The notes below the pieces were generated by a model. That model was not told the DNA's origin and did no database searches. It worked only from the letters and a program-made list of their open reading frames with translations. A stretch of DNA of 64,000 nt from Lachnospiraceae bacterium (GTDB taxonomy: Bacteria; Bacillota; Clostridia; Lachnospirales; Lachnospiraceae), in the NCBI GenBank assembly GCA_017427685.1, contig JAFRSH010000011.1:1-64000 (forward strand), in the 5' to 3' direction. Both the position numbers and the translations under genes were made by a program. The stretch's first letter is position 1, and the number at the start of each line of letters is the position of its first letter. Positions 17,429 to 25,227 of this stretch are shown here, piece by piece.

Positions 17429-18567
17429 GAGCAGTCGGAATAATCGCCGAATTCGATCCGTTCCACGACGGCCACGCCTTTCTTATCCGTGAGGCAAAGA
17501 AACTCACGGGAGCGGACTATGTCGTTGTCGCGATGAGCGGAGATTTCGTGCAGCGCGGTGAGCCTGCGGTCTTTGATAAATTCGAGCGTGCACGTATGGC
17601 AGTACTCGGAGGTGCCGACACGGTTTTTGAGCTGCCGACGGCTTACGCGACATCGGGCGCAAGGATCTTCTCGGAAGCCGGTGTCAGGCTTCTGGCCTCG
17701 ACCGGGGTGGTGGACAGTATCTGCTTCGGAAGCGAGTGCGGAGATATCGATACTCTTTACCGCGCGTCGGAGCTTCTTGACAATGAGAGCGAGGAGTTTA
17801 AGAACGCTCTTTCGAAGTACCAGAAAGCAGGAGACTCCTATCCGAAAGCCAGAGAGAAAGCACTTCGCGATATGGGTGCACCGGGGGAGCTTGTTGACGT
17901 GGTGCGTGAACCCAACAACATACTTGGGATCCATTATATCAGCGCGATACGAAGCTTCTGCAGTGATATAAAGGCAGTCACGGTCAAAAGGATGGGCGCA
18001 GGGTATCACGAAAGTGCCTCTCAGATCAGAAACGAAATATTTAATCACGGATTAACAAATTACGGAGAGCGTCCGGTATGTGCGGATGACTTCTCGCAGA
18101 TCCTGTTTGCCCGACTTCTTTCGATGACACCGGAGGAGCTTTCGGAGATTGCCGACGTCCCGGACTCGCTGGCAAGATCTGTTCTGAAACACAGTGAGAA
18201 GAGTATGACCTTCAGTGAACTGGTGGCAGAAGTTAAATCTAAAAATAATTTATATACATCGGTCAGCAGGGCGCTCCTGCATGTCGTCCTTGACATGAAA
18301 GAGAAGATCCGCCCCGAGGCCGGAAACCTGAAAGTATCGTATCTGAGGCTTCTCGCCTTCAGAGAGGAGGCTTCGGGACTTTTAAGGGCTGTCAGTGACA
18401 GTTCGTCAAGTCCGCTTGTCACCAAGCCGGCGGACGCACCTTGCAGGGATGACGGGTTGTTCAGACTTGACATTAGAGCCGCGGCGCTTTACGGGGGAGC
18501 GGTTCTTGCAAAATACGGAGTAAGACTCAGGGAAGACATGACCAGAGGACCTGTTATATGTCGCTAA
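17425..18567 (+). CDS. tmcAL: tRNA(Met) cytidine acetate ligase (TmcAL)
   Basis: A 380-residue cytoplasmic enzyme of the YlbM/TmcAL family, which uses acetate and ATP to make N4-acetylcytidine at the wobble base of elongator tRNA-Met. The N-terminal nucleotidyltransferase-fold domain has GIIAEFDPFHDGH (HxGH at residues 14-17), then MSGDFVQRGEPAVFDKFERARMA, all family hallmarks. The C-terminal half is the helical domain, with ASQIRNEI near its start. Length matches the family (about 400). It is translationally coupled to the GH3 gene by an ATGA overlap; the link is probably transcriptional rather than functional. Confidence 0.9.
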   Translation: MRAVGIIAEFDPFHDGHAFLIREAKKLTGADYVVVAMSGDFVQRGEPAVFDKFERARMAVLGGADTVFELPTAYATSGARIFSEAGVRLLASTGVVDSICFGSECGDIDTLYRASELLDNESEEFKNALSKYQKAGDSYPKAREKALRDMGAPGELVDVVREPNNILGIHYISAIRSFCSDIKAVTVKRMGAGYHESASQIRNEIFNHGLTNYGERPVCADDFSQILFARLLSMTPEELSEIADVPDSLARSVLKHSEKSMTFSELVAEVKSKNNLYTSVSRALLHVVLDMKEKIRPEAGNLKVSYLRLLAFREEASGLLRAVSDSSSSPLVTKPADAPCRDDGLFRLDIRAAALYGGAVLAKYGVRLREDMTRGPVICR

Positions 18568-18676
18568 ATATGCCGGGGGGCATTACAGACATAAAGACTT
18601 AAATCGTTCCCAGCGGGAATTGAAGAGGCGAGGAATCAGAAGTTGAAAAACGATTCTAAAGAGGGGGTTGTAAGGA

Positions 18677-19237
18677 ATGGGATTCGAGAATCTTTCAAAG
18701 GTCGGAAAGCTGCACAAGCTTACAAAGGACAGTGTTGTTTGCCGTGAAGGCGAAGACGGGGAGACTGCCTTTATCGTTCTTTCGGGCAATGTCAGAGTTG
18801 TTCTTAACTCTTATTCTGCCAATCCCTACATTGTTACCACGCTTCCCGCGGGCAGCTTCGTCGGGGAGATGTCTCTGTTCCTCAAGCACCAGCGTACCGC
18901 GACCGTTATCGCTGTGAATGATAACACGATGGTCCTTGAGGTGGGCATGGACAGCTTTAAGGACTATCTTAAGGAAGACGCAGCCACTTGCTTTAAGCTC
19001 ATGAAATCGCTTACAAACCGTGTGGACGGTATGCTCGAGAAGGTCGGCTCCTTTGATAAGAAGTTCGAATTCAAGTTCAAATCAAACCACTACTACATGC
19101 TCGCACATCAGCTGTTCCAGTCACAGTTCGCGAAACTTGTCAATGAGAACGCCGACGGTGCGATCGCTCTTATCACGTTCCTGTGCTCATCCCTTAAATC
19201 ACTTAATGATAAATTCCTTGAGAACGAGTCGAATTGA
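18677..19237 (+). CDS. Cyclic-nucleotide-binding-domain protein
   Basis: A 186-residue protein with one cNMP-binding domain (residues 10-120). Beta-roll strands SVVCREGEDGETAFIVLSGNVRV are followed by the phosphate-binding cassette FVGEMSLFLKHQRTATV, which retains the Glu and Arg that contact cyclic nucleotide in CRP-type domains. The C terminus (125-186) is helical but lacks a recognisable helix-turn-helix, so it does not look like a normal Crp/Fnr transcription factor. It may act through protein contact. A good ribosome site (GGGGGTTGTAAGGA) precedes ATG. The palindromic element at 19246 follows the stop codon. Confidence 0.75.
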   Translation: MGFENLSKVGKLHKLTKDSVVCREGEDGETAFIVLSGNVRVVLNSYSANPYIVTTLPAGSFVGEMSLFLKHQRTATVIAVNDNTMVLEVGMDSFKDYLKEDAATCFKLMKSLTNRVDGMLEKVGSFDKKFEFKFKSNHYYMLAHQLFQSQFAKLVNENADGAIALITFLCSSLKSLNDKFLENESN

Positions 19238-19245
19238 GTAGCCAC

Positions 19246-19269
19246 GTAAAAGTACCAGGTACCTTTACG
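19246..19269. repeat. Palindromic element, left copy bounding the accessory island
   Basis: Arms GTAAAAGTACC and GGTACCTTTAC flank a single base and are followed by G. The same 24 bases, with one difference at the centre, occur at 31900-31923 in the same orientation. The arms pair with one A-C mismatch in plus-strand RNA (G-U on the other strand), so it could also serve as a terminator of the upstream gene; CTTTT follows. Confidence 0.7.
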
Positions 19270-19318
19270 GCTTTTCGGTTGTAAGAATAACTTAGGATAA
19301 TGTGATAAGGAGAATTAC

Positions 19319-19753
19319 TTGAAACGTATTTATTCATGGGAACCGTGGTTTTTTGTATTCTTTGGATTGTTCCATATGCATAGGATATGGGCTCTGATAG
19401 ATAGAGAAACCTATGTTTCTTTTTGGATGGGAATTATGGAAAACAAGGGATTGCCGTATTTCCTGATAATGGGATTGCTAGCCGGACTCTGCATTGTAGG
19501 AATCATTACATTTTTCCGTGAACGTAAAGCAAATTACGCCTGGCGGTGGATATACCTTTTTGGCGGTGCATATGTTTTATTTGATCTATTTGCAATAGCT
19601 GTCGGTCTTGAAGCATGGCAGAAGCTGCTGGCAATCATGTTTGATACATCATCGTCTTACTGGAACATAATATGGGGATTCTTCATATTGCTGGGAACGG
19701 CAGTATTTGTGCTCGGAATTGGTTTGATCGTCAAGCGGAGAAAAATGAAATGA
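19319..19753 (+). CDS. Small polytopic membrane protein, unknown function
   Basis: A 144-residue protein starting at TTG, preceded by AAGGAG with a suitable gap. It has four hydrophobic segments (about 8-25, 45-65, 77-97, 114-137) and a basic C terminus (VKRRKMK). No family was recognised. Codon use is AT-rich compared with genes left of 19.2 kb, the first sign of the accessory island. Its stop codon overlaps the start of the next gene (ATGA), suggesting cotranslation with the acetyltransferase. Confidence 0.65.
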   Translation: MKRIYSWEPWFFVFFGLFHMHRIWALIDRETYVSFWMGIMENKGLPYFLIMGLLAGLCIVGIITFFRERKANYAWRWIYLFGGAYVLFDLFAIAVGLEAWQKLLAIMFDTSSSYWNIIWGFFILLGTAVFVLGIGLIVKRRKMK

Positions 19754-20181
19754 GTGCTTTGATTTATAGTGATAAAGGTTGGCTACTGTCAGAAGAAGCA
19801 TTTTCAATCTATTCTCAATGCATGTATCATGCTACATATGAGGACTTCAAAGCGCAGATGGATATATATTTATCGAATCCGTCGGTAAAAGTGTTTGTAT
19901 ATGAAGAACAGGATAATAAAGCCGCCATGATGGTTTTGGATACTTCCGGAAATACTGCGGAGATTATCGGAATTGCCGTGTCTGACAAATTTCAGCATAA
20001 AGGGACCGGAAAACAACTGATCCAAAGTGTAATGGAGTCGGAAAATTTAGAAAGTATAAAAGCTCAGACGGATGATGATTCGATCGGATTCTACCGCAAG
20101 TGCGGATTTACTGACGAGAGGGTAGAAATTGAATATCCAGATGGAATTGCTGTTCGTTATAACTGTGTTTTATGTAAATAA
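19750..20181 (+). CDS. GNAT-family N-acetyltransferase
   Basis: A 143-residue GNAT protein beginning at the ATG that overlaps the previous stop codon. The acetyl-CoA binding region is IIGIAVSDKFQHKGTGKQLIQSVM (Q-x-x-G-x-G/A type loop), followed by QTDDDSIGFYRKCGF, the usual last-strand motif. The acceptor is not predictable; GNAT enzymes modify amines of small molecules, antibiotics or proteins. It is one of six GNAT genes in this island. Confidence 0.82.
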   Translation: MSALIYSDKGWLLSEEAFSIYSQCMYHATYEDFKAQMDIYLSNPSVKVFVYEEQDNKAAMMVLDTSGNTAEIIGIAVSDKFQHKGTGKQLIQSVMESENLESIKAQTDDDSIGFYRKCGFTDERVEIEYPDGIAVRYNCVLCK

Positions 20182-20186
20182 GTAAT

Positions 20187-20303
20187 TTTTCGAATTATAA
20201 AGTTTGTGGGAACGGGTCATTACCAATGACCGTTGAGCATGAAAAAGAAGCACTTCTTGAAGCCGGTTTTAGTCAAGTTAATGAGATTGAGAGATGGGAA
20301 TAA
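20187..20303 (+). pseudogene. C-terminal remnant of a class I methyltransferase
   Basis: In one frame this gap reads NGSLPMTVEHEKEALLEAGF then SQVNEIERWE and a stop codon. The PxTVEHE-x-ALL-x-EAGF pattern is the usual C-terminal part of SAM-dependent methyltransferases. No start codon, SAM-binding motif or upstream domain is present, so only the tail survives. Confidence 0.6.
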
Positions 20304-20314
20304 GAGGAAGAGTC

Positions 20315-20788
20315 ATGAATATAAGGATAGCGGAAGAAAAAGATTTTAATGCAGTAAAAAAGATCGTCCGGGAAACGATAATGGAAATCTATCCAATGTA
20401 CTATCCTCATGGAGCAGTGCTTTTCTTTGCGGAGCACCATTCAGATGAAAATATTATGAGGGATATCAGAACCGGAATTGTATATCTGCTCATAAGTGAT
20501 GAAGGAACCCCGGCGGGAACGATTACTCTTACTAATAATGAGATAGACAGGCTCTTCGTCTTGCCTTCGTTCCAGCACAGGGGCTAAGGAAGAACTCTTA
20601 TGGATATGGCTGAAGAGAAGATATCTTCGGCTTATGATGTGATCATTCTTCATGCATCACTTCCTGCAAAGTGTATCTATCTTAAGCGAGGTTATCGTGA
20701 GGTTGATTACATTAAGATCGACACAGGACACGGTGATTATCTTTGCGCCGATGTTATGGAAAAGAAAGTAGAAGGAGATAATGAATGA
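20315..20788 (+). pseudogene. GNAT acetyltransferase interrupted by a stop codon
   Basis: The ATG at 20315 follows AGAGGAAG. The frame reads a normal GNAT domain (MNIRIAEEKDF ... GTITLTNNEIDRLFVLPSFQHRG), meets TAA at 20585-20587, then continues in the same frame as GRTLMDMAEEKIS ... LHASLPAKCIYLKRGYREVDY. The stop falls exactly in the acetyl-CoA pyrophosphate loop (Q-x-x-G-x-G). Without it the product would be 157 residues, a normal GNAT length. Either the gene is dead or the base call is wrong. It overlaps the next gene by ATGA. Confidence 0.8.
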
Positions 20789-21357
20789 TTCTGTTGGTAG
20801 TTGATACTCAAAAAGGTTGTTTTGACGAGAGGCTGTATGCATTCGAAATCGTAAGGAATAATATCAAACAGCTGATTACCATCGCACGAGAGAATAATGT
20901 TGAGGTTGTTTATGTTCAACATGATGACGGCCCGGGGACTGAACTTGATAAGACAGCGGACAACTATGAGATATATGAGGAATTTGCGCCGAGAAAAGAT
21001 GAGAAGCGATTTGAGAAGAATGTAAACAGTGCGTTTCATCCCATGACCGGATTAACGGAATACCTTAAGTCCAAGGGTGAAAAGGATATTATAACGATAG
21101 GTGTATCAACAGATTATTGTATGGATGCAACAATCAAAAGCGGATTTGAGAAGGGATTCAATATGCTTGTTCCGTCCTACACAAACTCAACATATGACAA
21201 TCCATACTTTGATAAGGAAACCGCTTATAAGTATTATAATGAATTTATGTGGGGAAGGCGCTATGCAAAGATTATAACCGTTGAACAGGCAATTCAACTT
21301 TTGCAAGGTGACAAGGCTGATAGCTATCTTAAGAGTAAGGCAGAGAATACTTTTTAA
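20785..21357 (+). CDS. Isochorismatase-family cysteine hydrolase
   Basis: A 190-residue cytoplasmic hydrolase of the isochorismatase/nicotinamidase-like fold. The catalytic triad is in place: D7 (LLVVDTQKG), K78 (FEKNVNSAF) and C112 (VSTDYCMDATIKSGFEKGF). The cis-peptide region before the cysteine (IGVSTDYC) is normal. Family members hydrolyse isochorismate, nicotinamide, N-carbamoylsarcosine, ureidoacrylate and similar amides; the substrate is not clear here. It starts inside the stop codon of the broken GNAT gene. Confidence 0.85.
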   Translation: MILLVVDTQKGCFDERLYAFEIVRNNIKQLITIARENNVEVVYVQHDDGPGTELDKTADNYEIYEEFAPRKDEKRFEKNVNSAFHPMTGLTEYLKSKGEKDIITIGVSTDYCMDATIKSGFEKGFNMLVPSYTNSTYDNPYFDKETAYKYYNEFMWGRRYAKIITVEQAIQLLQGDKADSYLKSKAENTF

Positions 21358-21403
21358 ATTTTGAAATTCCCGACCATCAAAACTAACGGAGGACATTGTT
21401 ATT

Positions 21404-21964
21404 ATGCGAGTTATGCTGACATCCTGCGGCTTGGAAACAAAGCAGATTGAGGAGGCTTTCCTGGAGTTCCTGGGCAAAGTGCCAGAACAGGTTAATGCGC
21501 TTTTTATTCCCACAGCTGCCATTGATGCGGATGCCATTGAAGTGCTTCCGAAGTGCATGAATGATCTGCTGAAAGTCGGGATCCCGAAGCAGAACGTCCG
21601 GGTATTTGACCTGCATCAGAATATGTCGATTGATGAACTGAAAACATACGATGTTGTTTACCTGACCGGCGGGAGAACTTCTTACCTGCTGGAAAGGGTC
21701 AACGACACCGGATTCCGGGATACACTCCTGTCCTATATCCGGGACGGTGGTTTTGTGATTGGAGTAAGTGCGGGAAGCATTATCTTCGCCAACAATCTGC
21801 CGGGAAACCTGGAACTGCTGGATACAAAGCTGGATGTTCACTGCGAAGCAAGCAGTTATACAGGTAGCGTATCTTTTCCGCTGATTGAGAATATGAAGCT
21901 GTCGAACACAGGTGCCATACTTATCCGGAGCATACCGGATAAAACGGAAATCATTGATGGATGA
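21404..21964 (+). CDS. Peptidase E-like protein (S51 family)
   Basis: A 186-residue protein with the S51 dipeptidase fold: RVMLTSCGL, ALFIPTAAIDA, DVVYLTGGRTSYLL and the nucleophile elbow GVSAGS with S122. Peptidase E cleaves Asp-X dipeptides in the cytoplasm. It is slightly shorter than the about 200-230 residues of characterised members and ends soon after the last strand, so the C terminus could be clipped. Preceded by an AACGGAGGA ribosome site. It is less AT-rich than its flanking genes. Confidence 0.8.
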   Translation: MRVMLTSCGLETKQIEEAFLEFLGKVPEQVNALFIPTAAIDADAIEVLPKCMNDLLKVGIPKQNVRVFDLHQNMSIDELKTYDVVYLTGGRTSYLLERVNDTGFRDTLLSYIRDGGFVIGVSAGSIIFANNLPGNLELLDTKLDVHCEASSYTGSVSFPLIENMKLSNTGAILIRSIPDKTEIIDG

Positions 21965-22018
21965 GACGGAACAGATCGGAGTTATTTTACAGTATTGTTT
22001 ATGAGGACTAGATAGAAA

Positions 22019-22453
22019 ATGGTAAGAGAAGCTAATAAAGGCGATTTAAATCAGCTATTACGATTATATACACATTTGCATGAAGAAGGTATTCCAGACG
22101 ATGAAATGAAATTAGAGAAAGTATGGAGTGCAATCCTGGCTGATATGAATCATCATATTATTGTCAATGAAATAAACGGCAGAATAGTTTCTTCATGTGT
22201 GTGTGTTATTATTCTGAATTTGACCAGAAACGTAAGACCATATGCTTTTATAGAAAATGTTGTTACAGATATTGATTATAGAGGTAACGGTTATGCTACA
22301 GCTTGTCTTGAATATGCAAAAGAAATTGCTTCATCTGAGAATTGTTACAAAATGATGCTACTAACGGGATCAAAGAGAGAAGCAACATTAAACTTTTATA
22401 AAAATGCTGGATACAACTGTAATGATAAGACGGCATTTATACAGTGGTTATAG
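22019..22453 (+). CDS. GNAT-family N-acetyltransferase
   Basis: A 144-residue GNAT domain protein. Key segments are MVREANKGDLNQLLRLY at the N terminus, the acetyl-CoA loop VVTDIDYRGNGYATACLEYA (R-G-N-G-Y-A) and FYKNAGYNCNDKTAF at the end. Strongly AT-rich codon use. Substrate unknown. The following about 170 nt hold no convincing gene (a short frame ending VYVCWRISI is probably debris). Confidence 0.85.
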   Translation: MVREANKGDLNQLLRLYTHLHEEGIPDDEMKLEKVWSAILADMNHHIIVNEINGRIVSSCVCVIILNLTRNVRPYAFIENVVTDIDYRGNGYATACLEYAKEIASSENCYKMMLLTGSKREATLNFYKNAGYNCNDKTAFIQWL

Positions 22454-22626
22454 ATGAAGTAAAACCGGAATTTGTGGAGGTTGCGATGAAGAATTATACA
22501 CAGGTATATGTGTGCTGGCGGATATCAATTTAACAATTCAGGTTTGTAGAGATGAGCGATAGAACATAAAATCGGAAAGTAATAGTTCAATGGAAGAACA
22601 AATGACAACCAATATAATATTTTTTC

Positions 22627-22678
22627 TTGACAAAAACAAGGTAATATATTACTGTTTTAAAAGTAATATATTACCTTG
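22627..22678 (+). promoter_or_regulatory. MarR promoter with two palindromic operator boxes
   Basis: TTGACA (22627-22632) and a weak -10 TACTGT (22650-22655) at 17-nt spacing. Overlapping and following the core are two copies of the 12-bp palindrome GTAATATATTAC at 22641-22652 and 22663-22674, embedded in 16-nt inverted arms (22637-22652, 22663-22678). Centres are 22 bp apart, two helical turns. This is a typical autoregulatory site for the MarR protein encoded 17 nt downstream. Confidence 0.8.
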
Positions 22679-22695
22679 TTGATTGGAGGAATCGG

Positions 22696-23172
22696 ATGAT
22701 TATAGAAGATGTCATTCAAAGCGATATGGTTGAGTTTTCTGAAGTTCCGTCAAATTATTATCTGCTTGGGCTTTTAAGTGCGTTTGAAAATCGGTTTCAG
22801 GCAATGGCGGACAATGCTATGCAGGAAATCAGTTGGAAGCAGTTCTTTGCGATAATATGCATCAATATGTGTAAGGAACCTCCGACCCTAAGAGAATTGT
22901 CGGATATTCTTGGAAGCTCCCATCAGAATGTAAAACAGATTTTGTTGAAGCTTGAAAACAAGAACTTTATTCGGTTTCAGACGGATGATGCCGACAAAAG
23001 AAAACAACGAATTGTTTTGACGGACCACTGCAGAGAATTCTGCGAGAGAAATGACGAGTTGAGCAGTTGTATTATGGAGAAGATGTTCGATGGGGTACCG
23101 GAAGAAGATATAGCTACAACGATACGGACTATCATCAAAATCGAAAAGAATCTAAGGAACTATGAAGGATGA
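22696..23172 (+). CDS. MarR-family transcriptional regulator
   Basis: A 158-residue winged helix-turn-helix repressor. The DNA-binding part is PPTLRELSDILGSSHQNVKQILLKLENKNFIRFQTDDADKRKQR, the usual MarR recognition helix and wing with the DxRxR-like DADKRKQ. Terminal helices form the dimer interface. Its promoter carries two palindromic boxes, implying autorepression. It likely also controls the flavodoxin-like gene 50 nt downstream. The effector is unknown. Confidence 0.9.
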   Translation: MIIEDVIQSDMVEFSEVPSNYYLLGLLSAFENRFQAMADNAMQEISWKQFFAIICINMCKEPPTLRELSDILGSSHQNVKQILLKLENKNFIRFQTDDADKRKQRIVLTDHCREFCERNDELSSCIMEKMFDGVPEEDIATTIRTIIKIEKNLRNYEG

Positions 23173-23222
23173 AGAAGAGAAAGAAGATGATTATGTAGCT
23201 AAGGCAGGAAGGAGAACTGATT

Positions 23223-23747
23223 ATGAAAGGAATTATTTTATATAAGTCAAAGTATGGAGCGACTAAACAGTATGCAGATTGGATCGCAGAGAGAACAGGA
23301 TTCTCGTGCATAAAGACAGATAATGCTGATGTGAAAAAGGTTTCCGGCTATGATGTTATTATTCTTGGTGGCGGTATCTATGCATCGGGAATTGCAGGCC
23401 TTTCGTTCTTGAAGAAAAACATAGGTAAACTGAAGGACAAAAAGATAATTGTTTTTTGCTGTGGGGCATCCCCATATGAGCAAACAGCATATGAAGCTGT
23501 TGTGCAGTACAATTTTAAGGGTGAGCTTGCCGGTATTCCTTGCTTTTACTGTCGGGGGACTTTTGATATGAGTGAAATGTCTTTTAAGGATAGGACATTA
23601 TGCAAAATGCTTAGAAAGGCTGTTGCCAAAAAGAATCCTGACGAGTATGAAGTATGGGAAAAAGCATTGATGGCGGTTGGCGAAAATGAAAAAGGTAATT
23701 GGGTCGACAAGTCATATTTAGAGGCTATTTACGAAGCGATAGGATAA
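23223..23747 (+). CDS. Flavodoxin-domain protein
   Basis: A 174-residue FMN-binding flavodoxin-like protein. The phosphate loop is YKSKYGATKQYADW, followed by DVIILGGGIYASGI and FCCGASPYEQTAYE, a pattern seen in the HemG/flavodoxin_5 group. It probably carries electrons or reduces a small substrate in the cytoplasm. The ribosome site is AGGAAGGAG. Cotranscription with the upstream MarR gene suggests inducible, redox- or xenobiotic-linked expression. Confidence 0.8.
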   Translation: MKGIILYKSKYGATKQYADWIAERTGFSCIKTDNADVKKVSGYDVIILGGGIYASGIAGLSFLKKNIGKLKDKKIIVFCCGASPYEQTAYEAVVQYNFKGELAGIPCFYCRGTFDMSEMSFKDRTLCKMLRKAVAKKNPDEYEVWEKALMAVGENEKGNWVDKSYLEAIYEAIG

Positions 23748-23870
23748 TGCCAAAGAAATGTACTTTAATACTTCCACAGACAGGCTGTTGGCGGTGTGAT
23801 GGAGGATATTGAGGACTTTGGCTGCTATTGGTATGATGACCCGGTTAATAAATCGAATGGTGAGTATAAA

Positions 23871-24350
23871 ATGATGATTCGAAAATATGAGGAAAAAGAC
23901 CTTCAGCAGATGATAGATATCTGGAATGAGGTTGTTGAAGACGGTATAGCATTTCCGCAGGAGGACCTGCTTGATGAAGTGTCGGGGGAGAAGTTTTTTG
24001 AGTCACAGAGCTACACCGGAGTGGCGGAGGATGACGGTAAGATAGTGGGGCTGTATATCCTGCATCCCAATAATGTTGGCAGATGCGGCCATATCTGTAA
24101 TGCCAGCTACGTGGTAAGCTCCGGGTGTCGGGGAAAGCATATCGGAGAAAAGCTTGTAACAGATTGCTTGAACAAAGGCAAAGAACTCGGATTTCGGGTA
24201 TTACAGTTCAATGCCGTTGTTGAGAGCAACACCCATGCAAGGCATTTGTATGAGAGACTTGGGTTTGTTCAGCTTGGTACAATACCGGAAGGTTTCAGGA
24301 TGAAAGACGGGCATTACGAGAATATTTGCCCGTACTACCATATGCTGTAA
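23871..24350 (+). CDS. GNAT-family N-acetyltransferase
   Basis: About 159 residues from ATG at 23871, preceded by GGTGAG. The domain begins at MIRKYEEKDLQQMIDIWNEVV, with acetyl-CoA loop VSSGCRGKHIGEKLVTDCL and C-terminal NTHARHLYERLGFVQLGTIPEGFR, resembling phosphinothricin-type acetyltransferases. The frame remains open upstream to 23796 with CYWYDDPVNKSNGEYK, which is outside the GNAT fold and may be debris of a lost gene; that longer start is less likely. A strong terminator follows. Confidence 0.82.
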   Translation: MMIRKYEEKDLQQMIDIWNEVVEDGIAFPQEDLLDEVSGEKFFESQSYTGVAEDDGKIVGLYILHPNNVGRCGHICNASYVVSSGCRGKHIGEKLVTDCLNKGKELGFRVLQFNAVVESNTHARHLYERLGFVQLGTIPEGFRMKDGHYENICPYYHML

Positions 24351-24403
24351 GCTCCGACGCGAAGAAAAGGCAACCGAGGATTGGAAGCTCATGATCGGTG
24401 ATA

Positions 24404-24445
24404 AGCCACTTTTCCAAGAGAATTCTTGGAAGAGTGGCTGTTTTT
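24404..24445 (+). terminator. Intrinsic terminator
   Basis: A 16-bp stem (24404-24419 with 24424-24439, one G-U pair) with a 4-nt loop is followed by GTTTTT. It ends the GNAT transcript. Confidence 0.85.
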
Positions 24446-24459
24446 GTACGATAAACGAA

Positions 24460-24496
24460 AGCCGTCTGTTACAAGCTTGTTTGTGAACAGACGGCT
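24460..24496. other. Second hairpin in the gap before the RNA-ligase remnant
   Basis: AGCCGTCTGTT (24460-24470) pairs with AACAGACGGCT (24486-24496); the loop holds the palindrome ACAAGCTTGT. It has no T-run. Role unknown; possibly a boundary repeat. Confidence 0.4.
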
Positions 24497-24594
24497 GAGT
24501 GAACGGAACTACCCAGCCTAAGGAAAAAGGAGGGTGATATTTTATACTACACGTACAATGACAATAGAAATGTCGGATACTAAAATCAGATTAG

Positions 24595-25215
24595 ATCCAT
24601 TATACTGATGAGACTAGAGTACAGGAGGAACCGGAGCTTATTAATGACTTTGCCGGAGTTGAGTATTATATTACTACCAAGATGGACGGTTCTTCTCATT
24701 CAGTAGCCATTGACGAAGAAGGTTTCCATGTTACCGGTCATAATTATGAGTACAAGGATGATGGAAAGAGCGCTTTTTATGAACTTGTAAAGCGGGATGA
24801 CATTGAAGAGAAGATGCGTAAGTATTACGAAGAAAACGGACTTAACTTATTGACTATACAGGGAGAGCTATGCGCACCGGGGATACAGCAGAACAGGCTG
24901 AGACTAACCCGTCCAGAGTGGTATGTATTTACGATCCGCATAGATGGGAAGAGACTAGGACTAAGGAAAATGCAAGAAATCTGCAAGGCACTGGAATTAC
25001 AGATGGTTCCTGTCGAAGAGATCGGTACAGATCTGCCTTCCAAGTATCCTACTGTAGAGGCACTCCTTGAAAGAGCAGACGGGGAGTATCCAAAGGGCGG
25101 GAAAAAGGAAGGAATCGTGATCCGTCCTACGGAGCCGATATATAATGAGAGGGTTAGTGCTGCCCTTTCAATGAAGGTGGTAAGTAACAAGTATCTTTTG
25201 AAGAATGAAGATTAA
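24595..25215 (+). pseudogene. 5'-truncated RNA ligase (T4 Rnl2/TIGR02306-like catalytic domain)
   Basis: The frame opens after TAG at 24592 and reads HYTDETRVQEEPELI then the nucleotidyltransferase motif I KMDGSSHS with the adenylated lysine just before the first ATG (24682). Motifs III (IQGELCAPGIQ), IIIa (WYVFTIRIDGKRLG), IV (EGIVIRP) and V (SMKVVSNKYLL) follow in order. The K-x-DETRVQ block normally lies near residue 140 of a 320-350-residue protein, so the whole N-terminal domain is missing and no start codon precedes the active lysine. Starting at 24682 would delete the lysine and give a dead 177-residue protein. The catalytic core is otherwise well preserved, suggesting recent loss. Confidence 0.7.
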
Positions 25216-25227
25216 GAAGGTTAAAAT

